In this document: piece by piece, positions 1 to 9,855 of the stretch
Numbering within the stretch: position 1 is the stretch's first letter
How the letters are laid out: every line of letters starts with the position of its first letter
Source: Microbulbifer elongatus
GTDB lineage: Bacteria > Pseudomonadota > Gammaproteobacteria > Pseudomonadales > Cellvibrionaceae
NCBI RefSeq assembly: GCF_020524885.1
Contig: NZ_JAIVKJ010000001.1
Coordinates: forward strand, 1,488,001 to 1,552,000
DNA length: 64,000 nucleotides
Reading direction: 5' to 3'
The notes under the pieces: generated by a model
The model's database searches: none
Told to the model about the DNA's origin: nothing
The model's input: only the letters and a program-made list of their open reading frames with translations
Made by a program: the position numbers and the translations under genes

Positions 1-26
1 CTGCAGGGATTTGATCTACTTGAAAA

Positions 27-43
27 ACCGCGTTTTACGCGGT
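27..43 (-). terminator. possible minus-strand hairpin terminator
   Basis: A perfect 6-bp stem (ACCGCG/CGCGGT) closes a 5-nt loop. Read on the minus strand it is followed by five T residues (23-27), so it could stop leftward transcription. The stem is short and the gene it would serve is not evident, so this is tentative. Confidence 0.25.
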
Positions 44-92
44 GCTGCTACCTTTAAAACAATAATGATTTCTTGAGTGACGGAGTATTCCG

Positions 93-227
93 ATGAACGA
101 TCAAGTAGCGCGAGAAGTAGTAGTTGTATCAAACGAAAGCGATGATGTAGTGGACGCCATTGCGGCGATTGCGCTGGTGGCCATATTCTGTGCCACTTGT
201 GTATTCTGGGTCGCCTCTCAAGGTTAG
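93..227 (+). CDS. small single-pass membrane protein, 44 aa
   Basis: A short reading frame from ATG 93, preceded by a GGAG Shine-Dalgarno at 82-85. The product begins MNDQVAREVVVVSNESDD, an acidic hydrophilic segment. A hydrophobic stretch rich in A, I, V, F and C follows (about residues 22-40), and the protein ends WVASQG. This looks like one membrane anchor with a short tail on each side. I do not recognise the family and assign no function. The ribosome-binding site and the sharp polar/hydrophobic division support it as a real gene. The absence of a second line of evidence keeps confidence moderate. Confidence 0.45.
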   Translation: MNDQVAREVVVVSNESDDVVDAIAAIALVAIFCATCVFWVASQG

Positions 228-304
228 AACCCCGAAGAGGACCTTCTGGGGTAGATGTGCCCGGTTTCCGCAGATGTATCGGGGGATCCCGGGTGCTAGC
301 CCAT

Positions 305-520
305 TTAACCCATATTGGTTAAGACGGTCTTCACCACCAACACCAGCGTGAGAACAAACAGGGCGGTGAAAATTAGCCCGGCGGCGACGTACGCCTTGAT
401 GCTTCCGCCTTTGAAATCCCTTTCCCGGTTTTTATTCGACTGAACGCCGATTGCGGCTGCAAGTGTGCTGAGCACTACCTGGCCGAAAGATGGTTTCTGA
501 TCCGGGTTATCTTCACTCAT
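305..520 (-). CDS. DUF2970 domain protein, 71 aa
   Basis: A small inner-membrane protein of the DUF2970 family, widespread in gammaproteobacteria and without a known function. The diagnostic part is the block FGQVVLSTLAAAIGVQSNKN followed by RERDFKGGS. After it comes one strongly hydrophobic helix (about residues 46-66) ending in VKTVLTNMG. I chose ATG 520 because an AAGGAG motif sits 5 nt upstream; a GTG lies one codon earlier. It is the gene downstream of metH on the same strand, but the REPIN-like palindrome lies between them, so co-transcription is uncertain. Confidence 0.8.
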   Translation of the reverse strand: MSEDNPDQKPSFGQVVLSTLAAAIGVQSNKNRERDFKGGSIKAYVAAGLIFTALFVLTLVLVVKTVLTNMG

Positions 521-538
521 CACATCTCCTTCCTCTCT

Positions 539-612
539 GTAGGAGCCTGCTTGCAGGCGAACATTTTGTCTAGTGAACCGAATTCCCGATTCGCCTGCAA
601 GCAGGCTCCTAC
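539..612. repeat. REPIN-like element (two inverted REP sequences)
   Basis: Two perfect 23-bp inverted arms (539-561 and 590-612) flank a 28-bp spacer. Each arm is itself an imperfect palindrome with core GCCTGCTTGCAGGC, starts GTAGGAG and ends GCGAA. This is the architecture of REP doublets (REPINs) of Pseudomonas and relatives, which are mobilised by RAYT transposases and sit between genes. Here it lies between metH and the DUF2970 gene, where the transcript could fold into a long hairpin. A related, more diverged copy is at 32477-32543. Confidence 0.85.
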
Positions 613-634
613 AACTCTGGATGTATTTCCGCGA

Positions 635-3600
635 TTAGTCCTCCAGATTCGGACGCAGCCAGCGCTCCAGCTCCTGCTCCTTCATTCCCTTGCGTTCCGC
701 AAGGCTGGCCAGCTGATCGCGGCTGATCTTGCCCACATTGAAATACTTGGATTCCGGGTGTGCAAAATACCATCCGCTCACGGCGGCAGCGGGCATCATG
801 GCAAAGCTGGAGGTGAGTTCGATACCGGCATTCTGTTCTGCGTTGAGTAGCTTGAACAGGGTGGCTTTCTCGGTATGGTCCGGGCAGGCAGGGTAGCCCG
901 GCGCAGGACGGATACCGGAGTAGGCCTCTTTGATCAGCTGCTCGTTGCTCAGGGTCTCATCGGGCTGGTAGCCCCAGTAATTTTTACGCACTTCGCGGTG
1001 CAGGTACTCCGCAAAGGACTCGGCCAGTCGGTCCGCCAGTGCTTTGACCATGATCGCGCTGTAATCGTCGTGCTTGGCTTCATACTTTGCCGCCAGCTCG
1101 TCCGCGCCGATACCCGTGGTAACGGCAAAGCCGCCAACATAGTCCGCCACCCCGGAGTCCGCCGGCGCAACGAAGTCCGCCAGAGAGCGGCAGAGGCCAT
1201 CGCCACCACGTTTCTGCACCTGCTGGCGCATCTGGTGCAGGCGCGCCATTTCTTCGCTGCGGCTTTCATCCGTGTACACAATGATGTCGTCGCCATCGCT
1301 GTTTGCGGGCCACAGGCCGAATACCGCGCGCGCGGTGAGGCGCTTGTTGTCGATGATATCGGTCAGCATGGTTTGCGCATTCTTGAACAGGTCTGTGGCG
1401 GCTTCGCCCACCACTTCATCGTTGAGGATTGCCGGGTACTTGCCGGCCAGGTCCCAGGAGATGAAGAAGGGGGTCCAGTCGATGGTATCGACGAGTTTTT
1501 CCAGCGGGAAATCGTCCAGCACGGTCAGGCCGGGGTTGTTCGGCACCTTCGGCTCGAAGCTTGCCCAGTCAAATTGCGGGCCGGCTTTCAATGCGTCTTC
1601 ATAGCTGAGGCGTGGATCGTTGCGTCTGCGATTGGCAGTACGCACGCGTACTTTTTCGTATTCTTCCTGAATGCCTTTTATAAAGGCTGGACGAAGCTCA
1701 TCCGAGAGCAGGTTGCTGGCGACACCCACTGCGCGGGAGGCGTCTGCCACATACACGGTCTGGTTGCGTTTGAATTGCGGATCAATCTTGACTGCAGTGT
1801 GCGCCTTGGAGGTGGTGGCTCCGCCAATCATCAGGGGAATGTCGAAACCCTGGCGCTCCATTTCCGCAGCGACATGCACCATTTCGTCCAGGGACGGGGT
1901 GATCAGGCCGGACAGGCCGATGATGTCGCAGTTCTCGTCCTTCGCTGTCTGCAGAATAGTTTCCGCCGGCACCATTACGCCGAGGTCGATCACTTCGAAG
2001 TTATTACAGGCCAGCACCACACCTACGATGTTCTTGCCGATGTCGTGCACATCGCCCTTGACCGTGGCCATCAGAATACGGCCGTTGGGCTTGCTGTCGA
2101 CGGTTTTCTCCGCCTCGATGTACGGCTGCAGGTAGGCCACGGCCTGTTTCATCACCCGGGCGGATTTCACCACCTGGGGCAGGAACATTTTGCCTTCCCC
2201 GAACAGGTCGCCAACGATGTTCATCCCATCCATCAATGGACCTTCGATCACATCCAGTGGGCGCCTGGCTGCGGCACGGGCTTCCTCGGTGTCCTGCTCG
2301 ATGTAATTGTTGATGCCTTTTACCAGCGAGTGGGCCAGGCGTTCGTTGACCGGCAGTTGGCGCCACGCCAGGTCTTCCTTGCGCTCTGTCGCTGCGCCGT
2401 CACCGCGGTATTTCTCCGCGATATCCAGCAGCGCCTCTGTGGCTTCGCCGTTGCGGTTGAGAATTACATCCTCAACTTTTTCCCGCAGTTCATCCGGCAG
2501 GTCGTCGTACACCGCCAGCTGACCGGCGTTGACGATGCCCATGTTCAGGCCCGCCTTGATGGCGTAATACAGGAATACGGAGTGAATGGCTTCGCGCACC
2601 GGGTTGTTGCCGCGGAACGAGAAAGACACATTGGAAACACCGCCGGACACATTGGCGCCGGGCAGGTTCTGGCGAATCCACTGGGTGGCTTCGATAAAGT
2701 CCACCGCGTAGTTGTTGTGCTCTTCGATACCGGTGGCAACCGCGAAAATATTCGGGTCGAAAATGATATCCGAGGGGTTAAAGCCCACCTGGTTCACGAG
2801 GATATCGTAGCTGCGTTTACAGATTTCTGTTTTACGCGCGAAGGTGTCGGCCTGGCCTTTTTCATCAAACGCCATCACCACCACCGCCGCGCCGTACATC
2901 AGGCAGGCGCGGGCCTTTTCGACAAAATCTTCCTCGCCTTCCTTGAGGCTGATGGAATTGACAATGGGCTTACCCTGGATGCACTGCAGGCCCGCCTCGA
3001 TCACCTCCCACTTGGAGGAGTCCACCATAAACGGCACTTTGGAAATGTCCGGCTCGGTGGCGCACAGGTTGAGGAAGCGGCGCATGGCGGCGACAGAATC
3101 CAGCATCGCCTCGTCCATGTTGAAGTCGATTACCTGGGCACCGTCTTCCACCTGGGCGGCTGCGACCTGTAGCGCGGTATCGTAATCCTCATCCATGATC
3201 AGGCGCTTGAAACGCGCGGATCCGGTGACGTTACAGCGCTCGCCGACGTTTACGAACAGGGCGTGTTCGTCGACCACATAGGGTTCCAGGCCCGACAGGC
3301 GCAGGGCAGGTTTCAGTTCCGGTAACTTGCGCGGCGCAATGTCGGCAACCGCATCGGCAATGGCACGGATATGTTTCGGGGTAGTGCCACAGCAACCGCC
3401 GAGAATGTTCAGGAATCCGCTGCGAGCGAATTCCGCCACGATGGCCGCTGTTTGCTCGGGGGTCTCGTCGTATTCGCCGAACTCGTTCGGCAGGCCGGCG
3501 TTGGGGTGGGCGGAGACATGTTCGCCGCAAACGCCGGAAAGAGCTTCCACATAGGGGCGCAATTCGGTGGCACCCAGGGCACAGTTGAGGCCGACGGACA

Positions 3601-4342
3601 GCGGATTGGCATGTGCGACGGAGTAGTAAAATGCTTCGGTCGTCTGCCCGGAGAGAGTGCGGCCGGAAGCATCGGTGATGGTGCCGGAGATCATGATCGG
3701 CAGCTCGTAGCCGCGCTCCTGGAATACTTTCTTCAGCGCATAGATTGCGGCCTTGGCATTCAGGGTGTCGAAGATGGTCTCGATCAGGATCAGGTCCGAT
3801 CCGCCGTCGATCAGCGCATTGGTGGATTCAATGTAGTTCTCCACCAGTTGATCAAAAGTGACGTTGCGCGCGCCCGGGTCATTCACATCCGGGGAAATAC
3901 TGGCGGTACGCGAGGTGGGGCCGAGTACACCGGCAACAAAGCGTGGCTTTTCCGGTGTGGACAGGGCATCCGCCGCACGGCGAGCTACCTTTGCGGCCTC
4001 GAGGTTCAGCTCTGGAACCAGGTCTTCCAAGTCGTAATCGGACTGGGAGAGGCGGGTAGCGTTGAAGGTATTGGTTTCGATAATGTCCGCGCCGGCCTCC
4101 AGGTACTCCCGGTGCAGGCGTTCGATCAGCTCTGGCTGAGTCAGTACCAATAGGTCGTTGTTGCCCTTGAGGTCGGAGGGGTAGTCAGCAAACCGCTCGC
4201 CGCGGTAATCCGCCTCGCCCAGCTTCTCCTGCTGAATCATGGTGCCCATGCCGCCATCCAGAATCACGATGCGCTCGGCGAGGGCGTTATGAAGCTGTTG
4301 CAGGCGCTGGTCACGAAGCTGCTGAGACCGATTGTCCGACAT
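635..4342 (-). CDS. metH: methionine synthase, cobalamin-dependent
   Basis: Transfers the methyl group of 5-methyltetrahydrofolate to homocysteine through enzyme-bound cobalamin, in the cytoplasm. At 1235 aa it matches the usual length (about 1,227 in E. coli). Domains in order: homocysteine-binding barrel, opening [10 protein letters not shown] near residue 30, with the zinc-site cysteines in LNCALGATE and GGCCGTTP; pterin-binding barrel; cobalamin domain with the axial-ligand motif [11 protein letters not shown] near residue 760; C-terminal reactivation domain with [15 protein letters not shown], which binds S-adenosylmethionine. The start is set at ATG 4342, six bases inside a TTG-started longer frame, because AAGGA lies 7 nt upstream. 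All key motifs are intact. Confidence 0.98.
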   Translation of the reverse strand: MSDNRSQQLRDQRLQQLHNALAERIVILDGGMGTMIQQEKLGEADYRGERFADYPSDLKGNNDLLVLTQPELIERLHREYLEAGADIIETNTFNATRLSQSDYDLEDLVPELNLEAAKVARRAADALSTPEKPRFVAGVLGPTSRTASISPDVNDPGARNVTFDQLVENYIESTNALIDGGSDLILIETIFDTLNAKAAIYALKKVFQERGYELPIMISGTITDASGRTLSGQTTEAFYYSVAHANPLSVGLNCALGATELRPYVEALSGVCGEHVSAHPNAGLPNEFGEYDETPEQTAAIVAEFARSGFLNILGGCCGTTPKHIRAIADAVADIAPRKLPELKPALRLSGLEPYVVDEHALFVNVGERCNVTGSARFKRLIMDEDYDTALQVAAAQVEDGAQVIDFNMDEAMLDSVAAMRRFLNLCATEPDISKVPFMVDSSKWEVIEAGLQCIQGKPIVNSISLKEGEEDFVEKARACLMYGAAVVVMAFDEKGQADTFARKTEICKRSYDILVNQVGFNPSDIIFDPNIFAVATGIEEHNNYAVDFIEATQWIRQNLPGANVSGGVSNVSFSFRGNNPVREAIHSVFLYYAIKAGLNMGIVNAGQLAVYDDLPDELREKVEDVILNRNGEATEALLDIAEKYRGDGAATERKEDLAWRQLPVNERLAHSLVKGINNYIEQDTEEARAAARRPLDVIEGPLMDGMNIVGDLFGEGKMFLPQVVKSARVMKQAVAYLQPYIEAEKTVDSKPNGRILMATVKGDVHDIGKNIVGVVLACNNFEVIDLGVMVPAETILQTAKDENCDIIGLSGLITPSLDEMVHVAAEMERQGFDIPLMIGGATTSKAHTAVKIDPQFKRNQTVYVADASRAVGVASNLLSDELRPAFIKGIQEEYEKVRVRTANRRRNDPRLSYEDALKAGPQFDWASFEPKVPNNPGLTVLDDFPLEKLVDTIDWTPFFISWDLAGKYPAILNDEVVGEAATDLFKNAQTMLTDIIDNKRLTARAVFGLWPANSDGDDIIVYTDESRSEEMARLHQMRQQVQKRGGDGLCRSLADFVAPADSGVADYVGGFAVTTGIGADELAAKYEAKHDDYSAIMVKALADRLAESFAEYLHREVRKNYWGYQPDETLSNEQLIKEAYSGIRPAPGYPACPDHTEKATLFKLLNAEQNAGIELTSSFAMMPAAAVSGWYFAHPESKYFNVGKISRDQLASLAERKGMKEQELERWLRPNLED

Positions 4343-4620
4343 GGTCAATTCCTTGTATCCGATTACTTGTTACCCACTGTACCGACTGCCCCTTTGCTGA
4401 CTGGTACCGGGTGATCAAAAAGGGCGGCAATCTTAGCACAATCCGGCGCCACGACAGGTCTTGCGGGGACCGTGGCATAGCCTGGGGAAGAATGTGTGTG
4501 CATATGCTTGTAACCAATGGTTCTAGGGGCAGTGGGGCCAATGGGTAGAAATTTGGCTAACTGATCACAACAACGGACCCTAGAGTTATTGAAATCCAAT
4601 CAAGCAAGGGCGGGTGCGCA
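4343..4620. promoter_or_regulatory. divergent promoter region between metH and the DJ-1 family gene
   Basis: 278 bases without a gene, between divergently transcribed metH and the gene at 4621. On the minus strand an extended -10-like sequence, TGCTAAGAT, covers about 4430-4438 and would give a metH leader of about 80 nt. I see no convincing -35 box for it, no cobalamin or SAM/SAH riboswitch fold and no terminator. The short frames here lack ribosome-binding sites. Confidence 0.35.
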
Positions 4621-5298
4621 ATGAAAATCCTCATGGTGCTTACATCTCATGATCAACTGGGCGATACCGGTAACAAGACTGGCTTCTGGCTAGAGGAGTT
4701 TGCCGCGCCATATTATGTGTTTGTCGATGCCGGCGCGGAGGTGACCCTCGCGTCACCCAAAGGTGGCCAGCCGCCACTGGACCCGAAAAGCGATGCCGAT
4801 GACGCACAGACAGCCGCTACCCGCCGTTTCCGTAGCGACCCCATTGCCCAGGAGGCACTGGCCAATACCAAAACTCTGGATGATGTGGATGCGGAGGGGT
4901 TCGATGCGCTTTTCTACCCTGGTGGCCACGGCCCCCTTTGGGATCTTGCGGAAGACCAGCGCTCCATCGCCATCATTCACGGCTTCTACCGCGCCAACAG
5001 GCCCGTCGCGGCCGTGTGCCATGCCCCCGCAGTTTTCCGGCATACTGTGGATGAAAGTGGAGAGCCCCTGGTGAAGGGGCGCCGTGTCACCGGGTTCAGC
5101 AACAGTGAAGAGGAGGGGGTGGGGCTTACCGATGTGGTGCCGTTTCTGCTGGAGGACATGCTGAAGGAGCGGGGCGCGGAGTACTCCAAGGGCGACGACT
5201 GGCAGAGTTATATCTGTACGGACGGACTGTTGATCACTGGCCAGAATCCCGCATCATCGGAAGCGACCGCGCGGGCGCTGTTGGGAGCCCTGGCCTGA
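4621..5298 (+). CDS. DJ-1/PfpI (class I glutamine amidotransferase-like) family protein
   Basis: A 225-aa cytoplasmic protein of the DJ-1/PfpI superfamily, closest in layout to the Hsp31-like branch (chaperone or glyoxalase III-type activity). The nucleophile elbow is AAVCHAPAVF, placing the reactive cysteine at about residue 133. Upstream are the conserved FYPGGHGPLWDL loop (about 99-109) and an N-terminal GFWLEEFAAPYY helix carrying the acidic partner residue. ATG 4621 is preceded by an AAGG motif. It stands alone between metH (divergent) and nfuA (same strand, separate promoter region). The family is clear; the substrate, protein or methylglyoxal-type, cannot be read from the sequence. Confidence 0.88.
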   Translation: MKILMVLTSHDQLGDTGNKTGFWLEEFAAPYYVFVDAGAEVTLASPKGGQPPLDPKSDADDAQTAATRRFRSDPIAQEALANTKTLDDVDAEGFDALFYPGGHGPLWDLAEDQRSIAIIHGFYRANRPVAAVCHAPAVFRHTVDESGEPLVKGRRVTGFSNSEEEGVGLTDVVPFLLEDMLKERGAEYSKGDDWQSYICTDGLLITGQNPASSEATARALLGALA

Positions 5299-5360
5299 GA
5301 CCCGGTTTTACTTGGGCGCCGGAGCGCGTAAAATACCCGACCAGTAAGCTTGGTTATTTT

Positions 5361-5434
5361 CAGCCGGTACCCATACTAGGTACCCACGCCCGGTATCCAA
5401 GCCCGGTACTCTCGCCCGGTCACGGACCGGGTAC
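5361..5434 (+). repeat. degenerate CCCGGTA repeats and hairpin in the nfuA leader
   Basis: About five copies of a 7-8 base motif close to CCCGGTA(C/T) occur every 10-15 bases directly upstream of nfuA. The last copy pairs with ACCGGG to form a 6-bp stem (5415-5420 with 5426-5431) around a 5-nt loop, ending 10 nt before the AGAAGG ribosome-binding site. A regulatory role is possible, but no known IscR or other site is recognisable. Confidence 0.5.
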
Positions 5435-5449
5435 ATCTAGAGAAGGTAT

Positions 5450-6052
5450 ATGTCAGAACAACCGTCAGAATTGAACGTCACCATCACCGACTCCGCCCAG
5501 GAGTACCTGCGCGACCTGCTGGAAAAGCAGGACTGCGAAGGCATTGCCATCCGTATGTTCGTATCCAACCCGGGTACACCCAATGCGGAAACCTGCATTG
5601 CCTATAGCCGCCCGGGCGAAGAGAAAGAGGGCGACTTGGAAATGCAACTGAACGGCTTTAAAGCCTATTTTGAAGGCCGCAGCATTCCTTATCTGGACGA
5701 GGCTCGGGTGGATTACTCCGCCGACAAGATGGGCGGTCAGCTCACCATTCGCGCCCCGAATTCCCGCATGCCCAAAGTTACCGATGACAGCCCGATCGAA
5801 GACCGCATCAACTACGTCCTCTATAGCGACGTAAATCCGGGGCTTGCGTCCCACGGTGGTCAGGTGAGCCTGGTGGAAGTCACCGAAGATCACTACGCGG
5901 TTCTGAAATTCGGCGGTGGCTGCCAGGGTTGCGGCATGGTAGATATGACCCTGAAAGAAGGTGTCGAGAAAACCCTGAGAGAAAAAATTCCAGAGCTGGC
6001 TGGGGTGAAAGATATTACCGATCACTCCGACAAGTCACAGGCGTACTACTAA
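5450..6052 (+). CDS. nfuA: Fe/S biogenesis protein NfuA
   Basis: A 200-aa carrier that accepts an iron-sulfur cluster and delivers it to apo-enzymes, important under oxidative or iron stress. The N-terminal half is a degenerate A-type (IscA-like) domain starting [18 protein letters not shown]. The C-terminal half is the NifU-like domain with [20 protein letters not shown], whose CxxC pair bridges a [4Fe-4S] cluster between two subunits. Length and domain order match E. coli NfuA. ATG 5450 follows AGAAGG. A strong terminator lies 40 bases downstream, so it is probably monocistronic. Confidence 0.97.
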   Translation: MSEQPSELNVTITDSAQEYLRDLLEKQDCEGIAIRMFVSNPGTPNAETCIAYSRPGEEKEGDLEMQLNGFKAYFEGRSIPYLDEARVDYSADKMGGQLTIRAPNSRMPKVTDDSPIEDRINYVLYSDVNPGLASHGGQVSLVEVTEDHYAVLKFGGGCQGCGMVDMTLKEGVEKTLREKIPELAGVKDITDHSDKSQAYY

Positions 6053-6087
6053 GCTTGTACTGATAGGCTTAAATCGTCTTTTCAGAA

Positions 6088-6119
6088 CAAAAAAACGCGG
6101 CAACCGCCGCGTTTTTTTT
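6088..6119. terminator. bidirectional rho-independent terminator between nfuA and hrpB
   Basis: An 8-bp GC-rich stem (AACGCGGC/GCCGCGTT) with an AACC loop has a run of A before it and eight T after it, so it can end transcripts from both converging genes. Confidence 0.92.
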
Positions 6120-6141
6120 GCCCGCCGTTTCGTCGTTGGTG

Positions 6142-8685
6142 TTAGTCATTCATGCGTTTTTTGGTTTTGCTGGTGGCCTGTGCGGTGGCTGGATCATCCG
6201 GCCAGAAGTGTTTCTGGTATTTGATCCGCAGCTCCTTTTTTACCTCGTGGTAGGTGTTCTCCCAGAAACTGGCCAGGTCTCGGGTTACCTGTACCGGGCG
6301 TTGTGCCGGTGAGAGCAGGTGAATCATCAGCGGATAGCGGCCGCTGAGAATCGTCGGGGTTTGAGCGAGGCCGAACATTTCCTGTAACCGCACCGGAAGT
6401 ACCGGTGGCAACTCGGCGTATTGAATGGCGATGCGCGAGCCGCTCGGTACCTGCAAATGGGACGGCGCCAGCTCGTCAATGCGCTGCTGCGTGGCCCACT
6501 CCAGCTGCGCGAGCAAAATACTTTTCAGGTCCAGCTGCTTGAGCTGGTCGAGTTTGCTGAGGCCGTGCAGGTGTGGCAGCAACCAGGTGTCCAGGCTCTC
6601 CAGTAGTGCCTTTTCGCTCCAGTCCGGGAGTGCAGTGTGCTCCAGCAGATCGGGGTGCTTTGTTTGTTGTGATGCCAGAAACCGCACTCGATCCACCAGG
6701 CTCTCGGACTCTTTGTTCCATGGCAGGCTGTGTAGGCCCCGCTGGCGGATTGCATCCAGTAAGGCACGGCTCAGAAGTTCGGGTGAAATCTGCGTGCTGG
6801 GTTTTTCCTCCAGCACCAGCTTGCCCAGTCGGACTTGCTCGCTGGCCACTGCGCGCCCGCCCTGTTCATCCCAGCGAACTGCAGTTTCCCGCTCAATTTG
6901 CTCCTCGAAATAGTTGTACAGCGCGTCGCTGGAAACGCGCGCGGCCAGCTGGATGCGCGCATCGCGACCTTGGCCATCGAGGTCGCCGACTACCAGATAA
7001 TCCACATGTGCCAGCTCGTCGTCGTGGGAGAAATGTGCACCGCGGCCGTTTGCCAGCAGGAAGCGTCGCTCGCGATCGTGGCGATTTTTCGCAATGCGGT
7101 CCGGATAGGCGAAGGCGAGCAGCACCCCCGTAGTATCCAACTGATCCGGGGCGGGGCCACTTGCGCTGACAAGTTTCGGGAGTTGCGACTGCCAGGCTTT
7201 TGCCTGCTGTCGAACGCGATGCACTGAACCCTGGTCGGCGCTGTTGCTTTTGCGTCCCCCCGTCAGCACTTCAATGCGCTTGCGAATATCCCTGTCCCAG
7301 CGCTGCTCTCCGCGGAAAATATCCCGCTCGGATAGCAGGGCGGCGAGGAGGCAGGCTTCTGCGGCCAACCCAAGCGCATTGCCGCGAAGCATCATATGGG
7401 CGAGCCGGGGGTGGGTTCCGAGGCTCAGCATTGCCTCGCCGTGGTCGGTGATTCGTAATTTGTCGTCGAGGGCTCCCAGCTCCTGCAGCAGGGCTCTTGC
7501 CTGTGCGGTGGGGCCGGGTGGTGGGAGGTCGAGCCAGCGCAATTCATCGACATCAGTGACGCCCCACTGGGCCAGATCCAGCATGACCGGCGCGAGATCA
7601 CTAAGCAGAATTTCCGGTGCATTCTTCTTTGCCATACCACGCTGGGTAGATTCACTCCACAGGCGCAGGCTGTGCCCGGCACTGAGGCGCCCGGCACGGC
7701 CGGTCCGCTGGGTGGCGGATGCCTGGGAAATTTGCGTGGTTACCAGCCGGTTCATGCCGGTATTGGGGTCGAAGCGGGACTCTCGCATCAGCCCCGAATC
7801 GACGACCAGGCGGATGCCCTCGATGGTGATGGACGTTTCCGCCACATTGGTGGCCAGTACGATCTTGCGCTTGCCGTCAGGGCATGGCGCTATGGCGGAG
7901 TCCTGCTGCTGTTTGTTCAGGTCGCCATACAGGGGAGCGATGGCGATATCGCCACGGTCGGAAAATGCTTCGCGCAGCTGTGCCTCCACCGCGCGAATTT
8001 CCCGCACCCCCGGCAGAAAGGCGAGCAGGCTGCCGTCTTCTCGAGTGACGAGCTCACGGATCTTGCGGACCATCAGTGCGGGGAGCTGTCGAGTGTCTTC
8101 GGGCACCTCGCGGTGGGAAAGGTATTCAACTTCCACCGGATAGGCGCGGCCCTCGCTGGTGATGACGGGGGCCTTGCCGAGGAGTTCGGCCACGGCGTCT
8201 GCATCCAGGGTGGCGGACATGACCAACAGCTTCAGGTCTTCCCGCAACACTTCCTGGGACTGCAGGCACAGGGCCAGCGCCAGGTCTGCCTGCAGGTTGC
8301 GCTCGTGGAACTCGTCAAAGATCACCAGTGCGGTATCCGCGAGTTCCGGGTCGGACTGCAGCAGACGGGTGAGAATCCCCTCGGTAACCACAAGAATACG
8401 CGTGTCGCTGCTGGACTTACGCTCGCCGCGAATCTGGTAGCCCACGGTTTTTCCTGTTGGCTCACCCAGCAGCTGCGCCATCCTCGCTGCCGCTGTGCGA
8501 GCCGCCAGGCGCCGGGGTTCAAGCATGACGATCTTGCGCCCCTGGAGCCAGGGGCTGTCGAGCAATTTTAATGGTACGGCCGTAGTCTTGCCGGCACCGG
8601 GTGGGGCCTGCAAGACTGTATTGTTGTTTTGGCGGAGCGCTTCCTGAAGTGCCGGCAGCACTTCATAAATCGGTAATTCTGGCAT
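6142..8685 (-). CDS. hrpB: ATP-dependent RNA helicase HrpB
   Basis: A DEAH-family helicase of 847 aa (E. coli HrpB is about 824). The order is typical: Walker A LQAPPGAGKTTAVPLK near residues 25-40, the DEAH-box variant FDEFHERN near 120, SAT motif in LLVMSATLDADAV, and motif VI QRTGRAGR. The HA2 domain and the HrpB-specific C-terminal region follow. The C-terminus ends in a basic tail (TSKTKKRMND). Family members unwind RNA or RNP, but a precise substrate has not been established for most species. It ends facing nfuA across the shared terminator, and the pirin gene lies 31 bases upstream on the same strand. Confidence 0.96.
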   Translation of the reverse strand: MPELPIYEVLPALQEALRQNNNTVLQAPPGAGKTTAVPLKLLDSPWLQGRKIVMLEPRRLAARTAAARMAQLLGEPTGKTVGYQIRGERKSSSDTRILVVTEGILTRLLQSDPELADTALVIFDEFHERNLQADLALALCLQSQEVLREDLKLLVMSATLDADAVAELLGKAPVITSEGRAYPVEVEYLSHREVPEDTRQLPALMVRKIRELVTREDGSLLAFLPGVREIRAVEAQLREAFSDRGDIAIAPLYGDLNKQQQDSAIAPCPDGKRKIVLATNVAETSITIEGIRLVVDSGLMRESRFDPNTGMNRLVTTQISQASATQRTGRAGRLSAGHSLRLWSESTQRGMAKKNAPEILLSDLAPVMLDLAQWGVTDVDELRWLDLPPPGPTAQARALLQELGALDDKLRITDHGEAMLSLGTHPRLAHMMLRGNALGLAAEACLLAALLSERDIFRGEQRWDRDIRKRIEVLTGGRKSNSADQGSVHRVRQQAKAWQSQLPKLVSASGPAPDQLDTTGVLLAFAYPDRIAKNRHDRERRFLLANGRGAHFSHDDELAHVDYLVVGDLDGQGRDARIQLAARVSSDALYNYFEEQIERETAVRWDEQGGRAVASEQVRLGKLVLEEKPSTQISPELLSRALLDAIRQRGLHSLPWNKESESLVDRVRFLASQQTKHPDLLEHTALPDWSEKALLESLDTWLLPHLHGLSKLDQLKQLDLKSILLAQLEWATQQRIDELAPSHLQVPSGSRIAIQYAELPPVLPVRLQEMFGLAQTPTILSGRYPLMIHLLSPAQRPVQVTRDLASFWENTYHEVKKELRIKYQKHFWPDDPATAQATSKTKKRMND

Positions 8686-8716
8686 GGGCGGGGATTATAC
8701 CCGCTCGATCGCGCGG

Positions 8717-9631
8717 TCAGTCCGGCAGTGGGATAAATTCTTCTTGGTCTCCCGGCACCACCGGAAAATTGCCATTCACCCAATCAGCCCTTGCGCATTC
8801 GATACGGTCTTTGCGGCTGGAGACGAAGTTCCAGTCTACAAAGCGTTGGCCCACAGGCTCACCGCCGATCAAAGCCAGCAGGCAGTCTTCCCTGGCCTCA
8901 ATCTCGACGCCCGACTCCTGTTTGAATACCGCCATGGTGTGGCAGGGGAGCTGAACACTTCGAGATTGGGCGCTACCCTCGACCACGTAGAGTGCTCGTT
9001 CCTCTGCGTCGGGAAGTACGAGCTTTTGACCGGCCTTTAGGCGCGCCTCGATATACAGTGTTTCTGCATGGGTTTTCACGGGAGACTCGGTGCCATAGGC
9101 TTGGCCCATAATCACCCGCACGGGCACCCCGTCCACATTCGTCTCTGGTATTTCAGTAGAAGGGTAATGGTAAAACGCCGGGTCGATTTCCTCATCCGCT
9201 TCCGGTAGGGCGAGCCACAATTGCAATCCGTGCAGGCGGTGTCGGGCTGCAGTGACTTCTGGGCGTTCCCGTTCCGAGTGCACAATGCCTTTGCCGGCAA
9301 CCATCAGGTTGACGTCGCCGGGGCGGATGGGTTGCAAGCTGCCAAGTGAATCGCGATGAAGAATTTCGCCTTCAAACAGGTAGGTAACCGTAGCCAGATT
9401 AATGTGAGGATGCGGGCGAACATTGATGCCCTTACCGGGCTCGAATTCGGCTGGGCCCATATGATCGAAAAATATCCAGGGCCCTACAGTTTTCTGGCGA
9501 CTGTTAGGCAGCGTGCGCCGCACCGCAAAGCCACCCAGGTCTTTTTCTCGCGGGTCAATAACGAGGGTTATCGCGTCGCAGCCACTCTCAAACTTACAAT
9601 CGCCTTCCGGTTTACGTTCCTGAATGCTCAT
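8717..9631 (-). CDS. pirin family protein
   Basis: A 304-aa bicupin of the pirin family. The N-terminal cupin carries the family signature: GPWIFFDHMGPAEF, then RPHPHINLATVTYLFEGEI and HRDSLGSLQPIRPGDVNLM. The histidines and glutamate of these motifs bind one metal ion. The C-terminal cupin is the usual degenerate one. Some bacterial pirins are quercetinases and others modulate metabolic enzymes; the sequence does not separate these. Start ATG 9631 has a GAGGG motif about 10 nt upstream. It may be co-transcribed with hrpB 31 bases downstream. Confidence 0.93.
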   Translation of the reverse strand: MSIQERKPEGDCKFESGCDAITLVIDPREKDLGGFAVRRTLPNSRQKTVGPWIFFDHMGPAEFEPGKGINVRPHPHINLATVTYLFEGEILHRDSLGSLQPIRPGDVNLMVAGKGIVHSERERPEVTAARHRLHGLQLWLALPEADEEIDPAFYHYPSTEIPETNVDGVPVRVIMGQAYGTESPVKTHAETLYIEARLKAGQKLVLPDAEERALYVVEGSAQSRSVQLPCHTMAVFKQESGVEIEAREDCLLALIGGEPVGQRFVDWNFVSSRKDRIECARADWVNGNFPVVPGDQEEFIPLPD

Positions 9632-9855
9632 GGAGCACTACCCTCGTTTTTATGGTCATTTCATTGAAAATAAGTGTAGTGAGTTTGTGAGTCTCCGAAT
9701 ATGTCAAATATTCGATACAACCTTTCAATAAATTAGCGCGAAGCTCAGGAAATAAAGGCTTTCCAGCAATATGGTCCGCGGAAAGAGCCAACCTTTCTTG
9801 CGAGGTCAGTAAAAGATCGTGGCCCCAAGACCTGAGAGGAAGTAGTTCTTGGGGG

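Noticed and set aside
875-3172. 765-codon plus-strand open frame opposite metH
   Set aside because: It is a mirror of metH produced by GC-rich third positions; no recognisable domain and a certain gene on the other strand.
4343-4620. Cobalamin or SAH riboswitch ahead of metH
   Set aside because: Looked for conserved riboswitch core motifs and long paired stems in the metH leader; none visible.
8322-8571. Long plus-strand frames opposite hrpB (for example 7672-8571)
   Set aside because: Antisense shadows of the well-supported hrpB frame.
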